The position numbers and the translations under genes were made by a program. DNA of 64,000 bases from Zoogloea dura (GTDB lineage: Bacteria; Pseudomonadota; Gammaproteobacteria; Burkholderiales; Rhodocyclaceae): contig NZ_JABBGA010000017.1 in NCBI RefSeq assembly GCF_012927165.1, forward strand, positions 47,573 through 111,572. Reading direction: 5' to 3'. Shown in pieces: positions 16,775 through 25,164 of the stretch (position 1 is the first letter of the stretch; the number at the start of each line of letters is the position of its first letter). The notes beneath the pieces are model-generated. The model had not been told where the DNA came from. It did no database searches and worked only from the letters and a program-made list of their open reading frames with translations.

Positions 16775-17080
16775 CTAGTTGACGCCCGGAGGCGTTGCGA
16801 GCGCCAGCGGCCCGGCTACCGGCAGGGAGAGCAGTTCGAGGGCCTGCCAGTTGCACATGAGCTGGGCTGCGCAATCCCGCAGCAAACCGTCGAGGCGCGG
16901 ATCGGCGCTGACAACCTGCAGATGAGAAATGATGGAACGCGCCACCGCAGGCGAGCGACGCGCCGGAAAGCTCGTCATCAGGCTGAGCAGTGCGGCGAGC
17001 GCCAATTCCGGGGAGGATTCGTAGGCAGGCAGAAGGCTCTCATCCCCGTCCTCGCCAAAACAGTCGCACGGATCGCTCAT
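16775..17080 (-). CDS. Hypothetical protein translationally coupled to S4 paralog
   Basis: The ATG at 17080 overlaps the S4-paralog stop (ATGA), giving a 101-residue protein. It begins MSDPCDCFGEDGDE, with a Cys-Asp-Cys pair that could bind a metal, then forms a mostly helical, Ala/Leu-rich domain. No signal peptide or membrane helix is seen. The coupling implies a role tied to the alternative S4. I do not recognise the family. Confidence 0.65.
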   Translation of the reverse strand: MSDPCDCFGEDGDESLLPAYESSPELALAALLSLMTSFPARRSPAVARSIISHLQVVSADPRLDGLLRDCAAQLMCNWQALELLSLPVAGPLALATPPGVN

Positions 17081-17688
17081 AGCCGCACCGCGTAGTATTC
17101 GACGACATGCTGGACCTCGACCGGGAACGGCACCTCGTCCGCCTCCGGCAGCCGGGTCATGGTCGCAGCGGCCACCTGGCCGTTGAAGGCCAGCCACTCG
17201 GGTACAGCCAGGGAAGGCTGCTCCAGGCTCTCCCTCACCATCGGGATCCGTTGGCCACGTTCGCTGAGGGCGATCGCGTCGCCGGGCGCGACCCGGATCG
17301 AGGGGATGTTCACCACCCGTCCGTTGAGGATCACGTGCTTGTGGCGGATCAATTGGCGCGCCGCCACCGTGGTTGGCGCAAAGCCTGCCCGGAAAACCAC
17401 ATTGTCCAGCCGCCGCTCCAACAGTTCGAGCAACTTCCCGCCGGTCGGCGCCTTGGCCCGCTTGGCCTCGCGGAACAGGCGCTGGATCTGGGATTCGGTC
17501 AGGCCGTAGTTCATCCGCAGCTTCTGCTTTTCCATCAGCTTGATGCCGAAGTCCGACTTGCGGCGGGCACGCTGGCCATGCTGGCCCGGCGGATAGTCCC
17601 GCTCACCCACGGATTTCCGGGACAAACCGGGCAATTCGCACCCGAGAGCGCGCATGACCTTCAGACGGGGGCCAGTGTATCGGGACAT
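17077..17688 (-). CDS. 30S ribosomal protein S4 paralog, stand-alone copy with few cysteines
   Basis: The 203-residue protein has the S4 core: YPPGQHGQRARRKSDFG, the LEKQK-like helix, LLERRLDNVVFRAGF, and an S4 RNA-binding domain (ARQLIRHKHVILNGRVVN). Canonical rpsD sits in the alpha operon beside rpsK and rpoA; here none of those are present, so this is probably a second copy. The N-terminal region has only one Cys and is shortened compared with zinc-binding S4 proteins. Such cysteine-poor paralogs often replace the zinc form under zinc limitation. It is divergent from the TonB receptor. Confidence 0.85.
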   Translation of the reverse strand: MSRYTGPRLKVMRALGCELPGLSRKSVGERDYPPGQHGQRARRKSDFGIKLMEKQKLRMNYGLTESQIQRLFREAKRAKAPTGGKLLELLERRLDNVVFRAGFAPTTVAARQLIRHKHVILNGRVVNIPSIRVAPGDAIALSERGQRIPMVRESLEQPSLAVPEWLAFNGQVAAATMTRLPEADEVPFPVEVQHVVEYYAVRL

Positions 17689-17741
17689 CGTGTGTGCATT
17701 CCTTTGCTACAGAGTGTTTGAGGGATCGCGGCGTTACCGGC

Positions 17742-17816
17742 TCAAAACGGGCCGCCCGCGAGGACTCCGGCCAACAGAAGGCCAAGCACACAGACATTGA
17801 TCAGCATCGAGCGCAT
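17742..17816 (-). CDS. Possible 24-aa hydrophobic peptide
   Basis: On the minus strand an ATG after AGGGG begins a 24-codon frame: MRSMLINVCVLGLLLAGVLA followed by GGPF. It looks like a single short membrane helix or a bare signal peptide, and lies between the receptor promoter region and the S4 paralog. It may be a small regulatory or leader peptide. Codon evidence is too short to be sure. Confidence 0.3.
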   Translation of the reverse strand: MRSMLINVCVLGLLLAGVLAGGPF

Positions 17817-17878
17817 CGGATGACCCCTGGGAACGGAAACCGGATTGCATCCTAGGCGAGACAAAACGAAATGTAAAC

Positions 17879-17897
17879 GATAATGATTTGCATTTAT
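17879..17897. promoter_or_regulatory. Fur-like box in divergent S4 / TonB-receptor region
   Basis: The 19-base stretch beginning GATAATGAT and ending CATTTAT matches the classical Fur consensus at about 13 of 19 positions, in a local AT-rich island. It could control the receptor operon to the right and, at longer distance, the S4 paralog to the left. A Zur site cannot be excluded because a ribosomal paralog is adjacent. Confidence 0.6.
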
Positions 17898-17999
17898 AAA
17901 TCTGCTCCGTTACATTCCGCTTTTCCGGCAGGCCTGCTTGCCTCTTCCCCCTCACCCGCGTCAAGCCAGCCACCACGGGATCGCCCGGTCGCCAGCTAG

Positions 18000-18020
18000 C
18001 CAGATGCCCTCTACATCTGG
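18000..18020 (+). promoter_or_regulatory. Hairpin overlapping the receptor ribosome binding site
   Basis: CCAGATG and CATCTGG form a perfect 7-bp stem with a 7-base loop. The right arm contains the GG of the GGAGA ribosome binding site for the GTG at 18030. The helix could lower translation in the leader RNA. I see no cobalamin-riboswitch B12 box. Confidence 0.4.
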
Positions 18021-18029
18021 AGATAGACC

Positions 18030-20309
18030 GTGTCCGGTACCCGCCTTCCTTCCTGCTTCAGGAAACGTCACCTTCCCCTCCTTGTCAGCGCAGCGCTTGC
18101 CGGAAGCCCCTGCCTGGCCAATCCGGCTGATGCCGACCCGACGCTCGCCCGCGTCGTGGTCTCGGCAACCCGTACCGAGACGACTGCCGACACCGTCCCC
18201 ACCACAATCACTGTATTGACCCAGGAAGACCTCGCCCGGCGCATGCCCCACGACGAGGCCGCCCTCTTCGTCGATGAACCCGACGTGGTGGTCGCCCGTG
18301 ACCTGCGCCGCTTTGGTGCCGGCTCGGTGAACATCCGCGGCATCGAGGGCAACCGCGTCCTCCAGCAGGTGGACGGCGTGCGCCTACCCGACTACTACAA
18401 CGGCGGCGGCCCCTCCAATGCCACCACATCCAGCTCGGACAGCCCCGAGTTCGACTTTCTCAAGCGGGTCGAAGTCCTGCGCGGCCCGGCCTCCAGCCTG
18501 TATGGTTCGGACGCTCTCGGCGGCGTGGTCAGCTACCTCACCCTCGATCCCCGCGACATCCTCGGCAGTCGTGACGTGGCCGCCCGCTACAAGGGCACCT
18601 GGCGCGGCGCCGACAACAGCTTCCAGAACACCGCCTACTTTGCCGGCGGCAACGAGCAGGTAGAGGCCCTGCTGGCCCTCACCCGGCGCGCCGGCAGCGA
18701 ACTCGACAACCGGGGCGAAGCCGGTGGCAGCAGTGCCGGCCGCGAGCAGCCCAATCCCCAGGAGAACAGCTCCCGGGGCACCCTCGCCCGCCTGGTGGTG
18801 AAACCCGCGCCCGGCCACCGCCTGCGCTTCACCTACGAAGACCGCCACCAGCAGGCCGACAGCGAACTGCTGCGCCTGGCCACATCGCTGCCGCGTGTCA
18901 GCGCCGCCAACGGCAGCGAGGACGCCCGCCGCGAACGCGTCTCCTTCGACTGGGAATGGAAGCCTGCCGCCGGCTTCGTCGACCGTCTGCTCCTCAGCGC
19001 CTATCACCAGAGCGCCGCCAACCACACCAACACCCTGCAGACCCGCAGCAGCACCACCGCAACCTGCTCCGGCACCACCCGTGGCAGCAACACCTGCCTG
19101 ATCGACATGAACTTCGACTTTCGGCAACAGACCACCGGGGCCAGCCTGCAGCTGGAGCAAGGCCTTGTCACCGGCGCCCTCGAGCACTTCCTGGTCCTCG
19201 GGGCAGACTGGCGGCGTCACCAGCTCGACGAGCTCCGCGACTACCTGATCACCAACCAGACCACCGGCACCGTCAGCAAGAGCCTCGCCGGCGACACCTA
19301 CCCCCTGCGCGACTTCGCTCCCGGCGAGTCCACCAGCCTGGGCCTGTTCGCCCAGGACGAGATCGGCTTCGGCCGGCTGACCCTCACCCCGGGCCTGCGT
19401 CTGGACAGCGTCAAGCTGCGCCCCGACCCGCTCGCCAAGACCATCGGCGGCCAGACCTTCAGCGCCACCGGCCAGGACCACTCGGCCGCCTCGCCCAAGC
19501 TCGCCGCCATCTGGCGCCACAGCCCCGCACTGTCCTTCTACGGCCAGGTCGTGCGCGGCTTCCGGGCGCCTAATTACGAGGAGGTGAACGGCCTCTTCTA
19601 CAACTCCGCCCAGAACTACGCGAGCCTGCCCAACCCTGATCTCAAACCGGAAACCAGCACGGGCGTCGAGGTGGGCAGCCGCTTCAAGCTCGCCGGCGGC
19701 GATGTGCACATCGCGCTGTACAACAACAAGTACAGCAACTTCATCAGCAATGAGCTGATCTGCTCGACCCCCTCCGGCGCCAGTCAGCCAGCCTGCCTGG
19801 GCAATGCCGTGCGCTCCGTGTATCAATCCATCAACCTCGCCAGCGTCCGCATACGCGGTGCGGAACTGCGCGGCAACTGGGCCCTGCCCGGCGGCTTCCG
19901 CAGCGCTGGCGCCATCGCCTGGTCCCAGGGCGATGTCACTTCCGCCGACCAACCGCTCAATACCGTCGATCCTGCCCGCCTCTATCTCAACCTGGGCTGG
20001 GATGGCAGCGTCGCTGGCCGCCCCCTGGCCGTCGACACCCGGCTGCGTGCCGCCCGCAAGAAGGACCGGGTGGACAGCTCCGAGGTGGACTACTTCCGAA
20101 GCCCCGGCTATGCCGTGATGGACCTGTCCGCCAGTCTGCAGATCCACCCCAGGGCCCGCCTCAACGTCGCTCTCAACAACCTCTTCGACAAGAAGTACTG
20201 GCTGTGGAGCGACATCCGCCAGGTCGGCCTCGCCAGCACCGACGCCGGCCCGGCCTTCTTCACCCAGCCGGGCCGCAACCTCGCCACGTCCCTGCAGGTG
20301 GACTTCTGA
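18030..20309 (+). CDS. TonB-dependent outer-membrane receptor (heme/hemoglobin-receptor-like)
   Basis: The 759-residue protein has a signal peptide (about residues 1-31), a TonB-box-like LARVVVSATRTE, a plug domain (SVNIRGIEGNRVLQQVDGVR, LRGPASSLYGSDALGGVV) and a beta-barrel ending in a C-terminal Phe (SLQVDF). FRAPNYEEV followed by NPDLKPETS is a typical heme-receptor barrel signature. The GTG start follows GGAGAT. Two bases separate its stop from the CobN-like gene. Heme or another metal-tetrapyrrole is the likely ligand, but cobalamin or a zinc chelate are alternatives. Confidence 0.92.
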   Translation: MSGTRLPSCFRKRHLPLLVSAALAGSPCLANPADADPTLARVVVSATRTETTADTVPTTITVLTQEDLARRMPHDEAALFVDEPDVVVARDLRRFGAGSVNIRGIEGNRVLQQVDGVRLPDYYNGGGPSNATTSSSDSPEFDFLKRVEVLRGPASSLYGSDALGGVVSYLTLDPRDILGSRDVAARYKGTWRGADNSFQNTAYFAGGNEQVEALLALTRRAGSELDNRGEAGGSSAGREQPNPQENSSRGTLARLVVKPAPGHRLRFTYEDRHQQADSELLRLATSLPRVSAANGSEDARRERVSFDWEWKPAAGFVDRLLLSAYHQSAANHTNTLQTRSSTTATCSGTTRGSNTCLIDMNFDFRQQTTGASLQLEQGLVTGALEHFLVLGADWRRHQLDELRDYLITNQTTGTVSKSLAGDTYPLRDFAPGESTSLGLFAQDEIGFGRLTLTPGLRLDSVKLRPDPLAKTIGGQTFSATGQDHSAASPKLAAIWRHSPALSFYGQVVRGFRAPNYEEVNGLFYNSAQNYASLPNPDLKPETSTGVEVGSRFKLAGGDVHIALYNNKYSNFISNELICSTPSGASQPACLGNAVRSVYQSINLASVRIRGAELRGNWALPGGFRSAGAIAWSQGDVTSADQPLNTVDPARLYLNLGWDGSVAGRPLAVDTRLRAARKKDRVDSSEVDYFRSPGYAVMDLSASLQIHPRARLNVALNNLFDKKYWLWSDIRQVGLASTDAGPAFFTQPGRNLATSLQVDF

Positions 20310-20311
20310 GC

Positions 20312-23300
20312 ATGGCGCGCCTGCCCCATGCCCTCGGGCGCCTGCCCGCACTGTTGGCGCTGCCCCTGCTGTGCCTGCTGCTGCTCACCGGCAGCGGCCC
20401 GGTGGCGGCCGCGCGCATCCTGGTCATCAGCACCTCGCCCGTCCAGCCCGGCAAGTTTCTCAAGCTGGCCGACAGCGCCCTGAGCCACGGCCTGCAGCTG
20501 GATGCCCGCTTCGCCGAGAAGCTGGCGCCGGAAACCGGCCCGGAACTGTTCCGGGGCTATGATCTGGTTCTCTTCGACACGCCCCGGGACCACCTCCAGG
20601 CCTTTGTTGAAACCCGTCTGGCCACGGCACTCCCCGGTCTCAGGGGCCCGGCCCTGTGGCTGCACGACAGCCAACCCCGCTGGCAAGGCCTGCCGGACGC
20701 TCTGGCCCGGCGCTTGCACACCTATTATGTAAACGGCGGCCGCCTCAACTTCGACGCATTTCTGGCCACGCTCGCCGCACGCCTGGACGGCAAGCAGGCC
20801 GGCGGCGTCCGGGACCCCATCGTCTTCCCCAAGAGTGGCCTCTACCACCCGGACTACCCCGGCCTGGTGTTCGCCGAACCCGCCACCTACCTGCGCTGGA
20901 AGACCGGCTCCGATCAGCCCACCGCCCCGGTCATCGCCATCGCCCTGCACCAGCAGTACATCGCCGCCGAACAGACCGCCTTCATCGACGACCTGATCCG
21001 CCGCATCGAGAAGGCCGGCGCCGTGCCCCTGCCCTTCTACAGCCCGGTGATGGACTCGGACGCCGTCCGGCGCATGGTCCGCGTCGGAGATCGAACCCTC
21101 CCCCGGGCCCTGATCAACACCCAGATCATGCTCAACCCGGACGGCCGCCGCGCCGAGTTCGTCGAGCTGGGTATCCCGGTCGTACAGGCCATGCCCTACC
21201 GCAAGGGCGACGAAGCCGCCTGGGCGGCCGACCCGCAGGGCGTGGCGCTGATGGACGTGCCCTTCTACCTGGCCCAGGCCGAATACGCCGGCGTGGTGGA
21301 CATCCAGATCGCCGCGGCCACCCGCAAGTCCGACGACCAGATCGCCCCCGTCGCCGGCCAGGCCGATGCCGTGGTGGGCAAGGCCCTGCGCCTCGCCCGC
21401 CTGCAGACCCTGCCCAACGCCGACAAACGGGTGACGCTGTTCTTCTGGAACTACCCCCCCGGTGAAAAGAACCTCTCCGCTTCCTTCATGAACCTGCCGC
21501 GCAGCCTGGTCGGCACCCTCGCAGCCCTCAAGGCCCGCGGCTACACCACCGAAACTCCGGGCGAGACCGAGCTCACCCTGTCCCTGCAGCGCCTCCTCGC
21601 GCCCTACTACCAGCCCGCCGACGACCTGCGCGAGCTGGAATCCCTGCTGCGCGACGGCCTCGCCGAGCGGCTGTCCGTCACCACCTACCGACGCTGGCTG
21701 AAGACCCTGCCGGACGGCGTCCGGCAGCAGCTCCAGGCGCGCTGGGGCGAACCGGAGCGCTCCTCCATGGTCATCCGCCAGAACGGCGAAGCCTGGTTCG
21801 TGATCCCCCGCCTCAAGCTGGGCCACCTGCACCTGCTGCCCCAACCACCCCGCGGCGAACGCTGGGAGGACAAGGAGAAGGCCCTCTACCATTCCACCAG
21901 CGCCGCCCCCTCCCACTTCTACCTGGCCGCCTACCTGTGGGCGCGGGAACAGGCCCGCAGCGACGCGCTCATCCACTACGGCACCCACGGCAGCCAGGAA
22001 TGGCTGCCCGGCAAGGAGCGCGGGCTGTCGGTAACCGACTTCCCGATGCTGGCGGTCGGCGATGTGCCGGTGCTCTACCCCTACATCGTGGACAACATCG
22101 GCGAGGCCACCCAAGCCAAACGCCGCGGCCGCGCCACCATCATCAGCCACCAGACGCCGCCCTTCGCCCCGGCCGGCCTGCACGCCGCACTGACCCACAT
22201 TCACGACCAGCTGCATGCCTGGCTGGCCCAGGACGACGGTGCCGTGAAGGACAAGATCCGCGCCGAACTCCTCAGCGCCGTGCGCAAGGAGCGCATCGAC
22301 CAGGACCTGGGCTGGAACGAGGCGCGCATCCGCACCGACTTCCCCGCCTTCGTCACCGAGGTCCACGCCCACCTCCACGAGCTCGCCCGCAGCGCCCAGC
22401 CCATGGGCCTGCACACCTTCGGCCAGGGCGCCGGCGACGAATGGCGCCTCGCCACCGTGCTGATGATGGCCGGCAAGACCTTCTGGGAGGGCGTCGCCAA
22501 CCCGGGCGAGGAAGCCGACGAGATGCTGGTCGGCGACTACACCCGCCTCAAGGAGAGTACGCCCTACCGCCGCCTGGCCGATCTCGTGGGCGGGCGCCTC
22601 GATCCGGCCAGCCTGCCCGCCCCGGCCCGCGCGGCAGCCGAACAGGCCCGCCAGCGGTATGCCGCCCTCGATGCCGCCCCCGAAATGGCGGCCCTGCTGG
22701 CCGGCCTGGAAGGGCGCCACATCCCCACCAGCTACGGCGGCGACCCGATCAAGAATCCGGACGCCCTGCCCACCGGCCGCAACCTGTACGGCTTCGATCC
22801 CTCCCGGGTGCCTACACAGGCCGCCTGGGAAGCCGGCCGCGAGGCCTTCGACCAGCTTCTCGCCGCCCACCGCGGCAAGACCGGCAAGGCCCCGCAGAAG
22901 CTCACCTTCACCCTGTGGTCGGTGGAAACCATGCGCCACTTCGGCCTGCTCGAAGCCCAGGCCCTGTGGGCCCTCGGCGTCGAGCCGGTGTGGGACGCCG
23001 GCGGCCGGGTCAGCGACGTGCGCCTGGTGCCCCGCGCCACCCTCGGCCGCCCGCGGGTGGACGTGGTGCTGTCCGCCACCGGCCTGTACCGGGACCACTT
23101 CCCCAACGTGATGCGCCTGCTCGCCAAAGCCGCCCGCCTGGCCGCCGAGGCCGGCGACGAAACCGATAACCCGGTGGCCGCCAACAGCCGCCGCATCGCC
23201 GCGGCCCTCAAGGCCAAGGGATGGAGCGATGCCCAGGCCCTCAATGCCGCCCAGACCCGCGTCTTTTCCTCTGAATCGGGCCGCTACGGCACCGGCCTGG

Positions 23301-24289
23301 ACGACGCCGCCCTCGCCACCGACACCTGGAAGGGCAAGGCCGAGGGCGACCGCAAGCTGGCCGGCCTGTACCTGTCACGCATGCAGTTCGGCTACGGTCC
23401 CGACGAAGACAGCTGGGGCCAACCCGGCGCCGGCGGCGAGAATCTCTACGCCGCCCACCTGAAGGGCACCGAGGGCGCGGTGCTGTCACGCACCTCCAAC
23501 CTCTACGGCATGCTCACCACCGACGACCCCTTCCAGTACCTGGGCGGCATCGCCCTGGCGGTACGCCACCTGGACGGCAAGGCACCCGAGCTTTACATCT
23601 CCAACCTGCGCGGCCAGGGAGGCGGCAAGGTGGAAGGCGCCGCCGGCTTCCTGGCCAAGGAGCTGGCCATCCGCAATTTCCACCCCGGCTACATCCAGGG
23701 CCTGATGCGCGAAGGCTACGCCGGCACCCTGCAGGTCCTGGACGGCATCAACAACTTCTCCGGCTGGCAGGCGGTGGCCCGCGAGATCGTCCGTGACGAC
23801 CAGTGGCAGGAGTTCGTGGACGTCTACGTGCGCGACAAGCACCGCCTCGGCCTGCGGGACTGGTTCGAACGCAACAACCCCCACGCCCTCGCGCAGAGCA
23901 TCGAACGCATGCTGGAAGCCGCGCGCCAGGGTTACTGGCAGACCGACAAGGCAACCCTCGACGAGCTCAAGGCCCGCTACCGGGATCTCGCCACCCGCCA
24001 CCAGGTGAAGACCGACAACACCGCGCTACAGCGCTTCGCCGGCTTTGGCGAGGTGATCGCCCCCCCGGCCACCACGCCGGCCAAGGCCCCACCGCCGCAG
24101 GCCGAAGCCGCCCGGCAACAGCCCGCCGAAACGCAACCCGCACCGCCCCCGCCCCCCATCCAGGGCCAGCGCCTCGACAAGGTCGAACCGCCGGCTCCGG
24201 CAGCCCCCATCCGCGCCGCCCTGGGCCTGGCCCTCATTGCCCTGGCGACCCTGGGCGGCACGCTGCGGGGCCTCCGCACCCATCCCTGA
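20312..24289 (+). CDS. CobN-like chelatase with signal peptide and C-terminal membrane anchor (HmuS-like)
   Basis: The 1325-residue protein belongs to the CobN/BchH large-subunit family. THGSQEWLPGK (near residue 557), YPYIVDNIGEA (near 589), VDVVLSATGLYRDHFPN and GYIQGLMREGYAG (near 1126) are its conserved blocks. Unlike cytoplasmic CobN, it begins with a signal peptide (about residues 1-34, cut after VAAA). It ends with a Pro/Ala-rich linker and one transmembrane helix (about 1300-1320). The catalytic domain should therefore face the periplasm. No CobS or CobT AAA+ partners are adjacent. It most resembles HmuS of hmuYRSTUV loci, proposed to remove metal from heme. Function here is inferred. 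Confidence 0.9.
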   Translation: MARLPHALGRLPALLALPLLCLLLLTGSGPVAAARILVISTSPVQPGKFLKLADSALSHGLQLDARFAEKLAPETGPELFRGYDLVLFDTPRDHLQAFVETRLATALPGLRGPALWLHDSQPRWQGLPDALARRLHTYYVNGGRLNFDAFLATLAARLDGKQAGGVRDPIVFPKSGLYHPDYPGLVFAEPATYLRWKTGSDQPTAPVIAIALHQQYIAAEQTAFIDDLIRRIEKAGAVPLPFYSPVMDSDAVRRMVRVGDRTLPRALINTQIMLNPDGRRAEFVELGIPVVQAMPYRKGDEAAWAADPQGVALMDVPFYLAQAEYAGVVDIQIAAATRKSDDQIAPVAGQADAVVGKALRLARLQTLPNADKRVTLFFWNYPPGEKNLSASFMNLPRSLVGTLAALKARGYTTETPGETELTLSLQRLLAPYYQPADDLRELESLLRDGLAERLSVTTYRRWLKTLPDGVRQQLQARWGEPERSSMVIRQNGEAWFVIPRLKLGHLHLLPQPPRGERWEDKEKALYHSTSAAPSHFYLAAYLWAREQARSDALIHYGTHGSQEWLPGKERGLSVTDFPMLAVGDVPVLYPYIVDNIGEATQAKRRGRATIISHQTPPFAPAGLHAALTHIHDQLHAWLAQDDGAVKDKIRAELLSAVRKERIDQDLGWNEARIRTDFPAFVTEVHAHLHELARSAQPMGLHTFGQGAGDEWRLATVLMMAGKTFWEGVANPGEEADEMLVGDYTRLKESTPYRRLADLVGGRLDPASLPAPARAAAEQARQRYAALDAAPEMAALLAGLEGRHIPTSYGGDPIKNPDALPTGRNLYGFDPSRVPTQAAWEAGREAFDQLLAAHRGKTGKAPQKLTFTLWSVETMRHFGLLEAQALWALGVEPVWDAGGRVSDVRLVPRATLGRPRVDVVLSATGLYRDHFPNVMRLLAKAARLAAEAGDETDNPVAANSRRIAAALKAKGWSDAQALNAAQTRVFSSESGRYGTGLDDAALATDTWKGKAEGDRKLAGLYLSRMQFGYGPDEDSWGQPGAGGENLYAAHLKGTEGAVLSRTSNLYGMLTTDDPFQYLGGIALAVRHLDGKAPELYISNLRGQGGGKVEGAAGFLAKELAIRNFHPGYIQGLMREGYAGTLQVLDGINNFSGWQAVAREIVRDDQWQEFVDVYVRDKHRLGLRDWFERNNPHALAQSIERMLEAARQGYWQTDKATLDELKARYRDLATRHQVKTDNTALQRFAGFGEVIAPPATTPAKAPPPQAEAARQQPAETQPAPPPPPIQGQRLDKVEPPAPAAPIRAALGLALIALATLGGTLRGLRTHP

Positions 24290-24306
24290 AACCACCGTCG
24301 AACGCC

Positions 24307-24786
24307 ATGAACCACCTCCTCGAAAACACCATGTACGACGTGGCACAGGTCTTCCTGCTGCCCACCCTGCTCCTCATCGCCGTGCTCTTCCTGTTCGCCT
24401 TCTGGTCCCTCGGCGAATTCCTGCTGCTCGCCTGGCGCCGCCGCGGCGGCAGGGGCCAGGTCCTGGTCGCCGCCTGGCGGGAACGCAAGGACCTCACCGA
24501 CGACGAACTCGACCTGCTCGCCCACACCCTGCTCGAAGCTCCACGGGTGGCCAGCCGCGTCACGCCGATGCTGGGCCTGGTGGCCACCATGATCCCCATG
24601 GGCCCCGCCCTCAAGTCCCTCTCCGACGGCGACCTGGCGCAGGTCTCCCACAACCTCACGGTGGCCTTCTCGGCGGTCATCCTGGCGCTCATCGCCGCTT
24701 CCATCACCTTCTGGATCACCAACGTCCGGCGCCGCTGGCTGGCCGAGGAAATGATCGCCGTCGCGCGCCTGCGCAAGGAGGCCTGA
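24307..24786 (+). CDS. MotA/TolQ/ExbB-like proton channel protein
   Basis: This 159-residue protein has three hydrophobic segments. The first spans about residues 15-42. The second and third form the ExbB-type pore pair, containing VTPMLGLVATMIPMGPAL and LTVAFSAVILALIAASITF. It lies 17 bases after the CobN-like gene and three bases before the DUF2149 gene. The pair looks like a minimal ExbBD motor that uses the proton gradient. It may energise the TonB receptor or act directly on the membrane-anchored chelatase. It is shorter than ExbB of the main TonB system. Confidence 0.85.
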   Translation: MNHLLENTMYDVAQVFLLPTLLLIAVLFLFAFWSLGEFLLLAWRRRGGRGQVLVAAWRERKDLTDDELDLLAHTLLEAPRVASRVTPMLGLVATMIPMGPALKSLSDGDLAQVSHNLTVAFSAVILALIAASITFWITNVRRRWLAEEMIAVARLRKEA

Positions 24787-24789
24787 AGC

Positions 24790-25125
24790 ATGGCCCTCAA
24801 GCTCCTGCACGAACCCGAGACCGAGGACCCGATCCTCTCGGTGGTCAACCTGATCGACATCTTCCTGGTGATCATCGCCGCCCTGCTCATCACCATCGCC
24901 CGCAATCCGCTGATGACCCCCTTCAGCAAGCAGGACGTCACGGTGATCACCGATGCGGGCAAGCCCACCATGGAAGTCGTCATCAAGAAAGGCGAGAAGG
25001 TCGAACGCTACAAGTCGAATGGCGCCATCGGCAGCGGTGACGGCGAAAAGGCCGGCGTGGCCTACCGCATGAAGGACGGCTCCATCGTCTATGTGCCGGA
25101 GGGCGCGGACAACGCGAAGCCCTGA
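24790..25125 (+). CDS. DUF2149 protein, ExbD-like partner of the proton channel
   Basis: This 111-residue protein has a short cytoplasmic N-terminus, one transmembrane helix and a ~70-residue periplasmic domain. The helix begins NLIDIFLVIIAAL, with an Asp at residue 23 placed like the essential Asp of ExbD and TolR (PL-D-MLVLL). DUF2149 proteins usually sit beside an ExbB-like gene in CobN/Hmu-type loci. This placement is family knowledge; the motor role is inferred. Confidence 0.82.
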   Translation: MALKLLHEPETEDPILSVVNLIDIFLVIIAALLITIARNPLMTPFSKQDVTVITDAGKPTMEVVIKKGEKVERYKSNGAIGSGDGEKAGVAYRMKDGSIVYVPEGADNAKP

Positions 25126-25164
25126 CCCGGCGAACTTCCCCCGGTTCCCCCCGTCCACCTTCCC

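Noticed and set aside
17830..18029. Cobalamin riboswitch before the receptor and CobN-like gene
   Set aside because: I looked for the B12 box and the conserved core because of the CobN similarity; neither is present.
18384..20351. Minus-strand open frame opposite the TonB receptor
   Set aside because: Gly/Ala/Val-rich antisense translation without motifs; the receptor is unambiguous.
20108..23098. Minus-strand open frame of ~1000 codons opposite the CobN-like gene
   Set aside because: High GC makes long antisense frames; the plus strand has clear conserved CobN motifs over the same bases.
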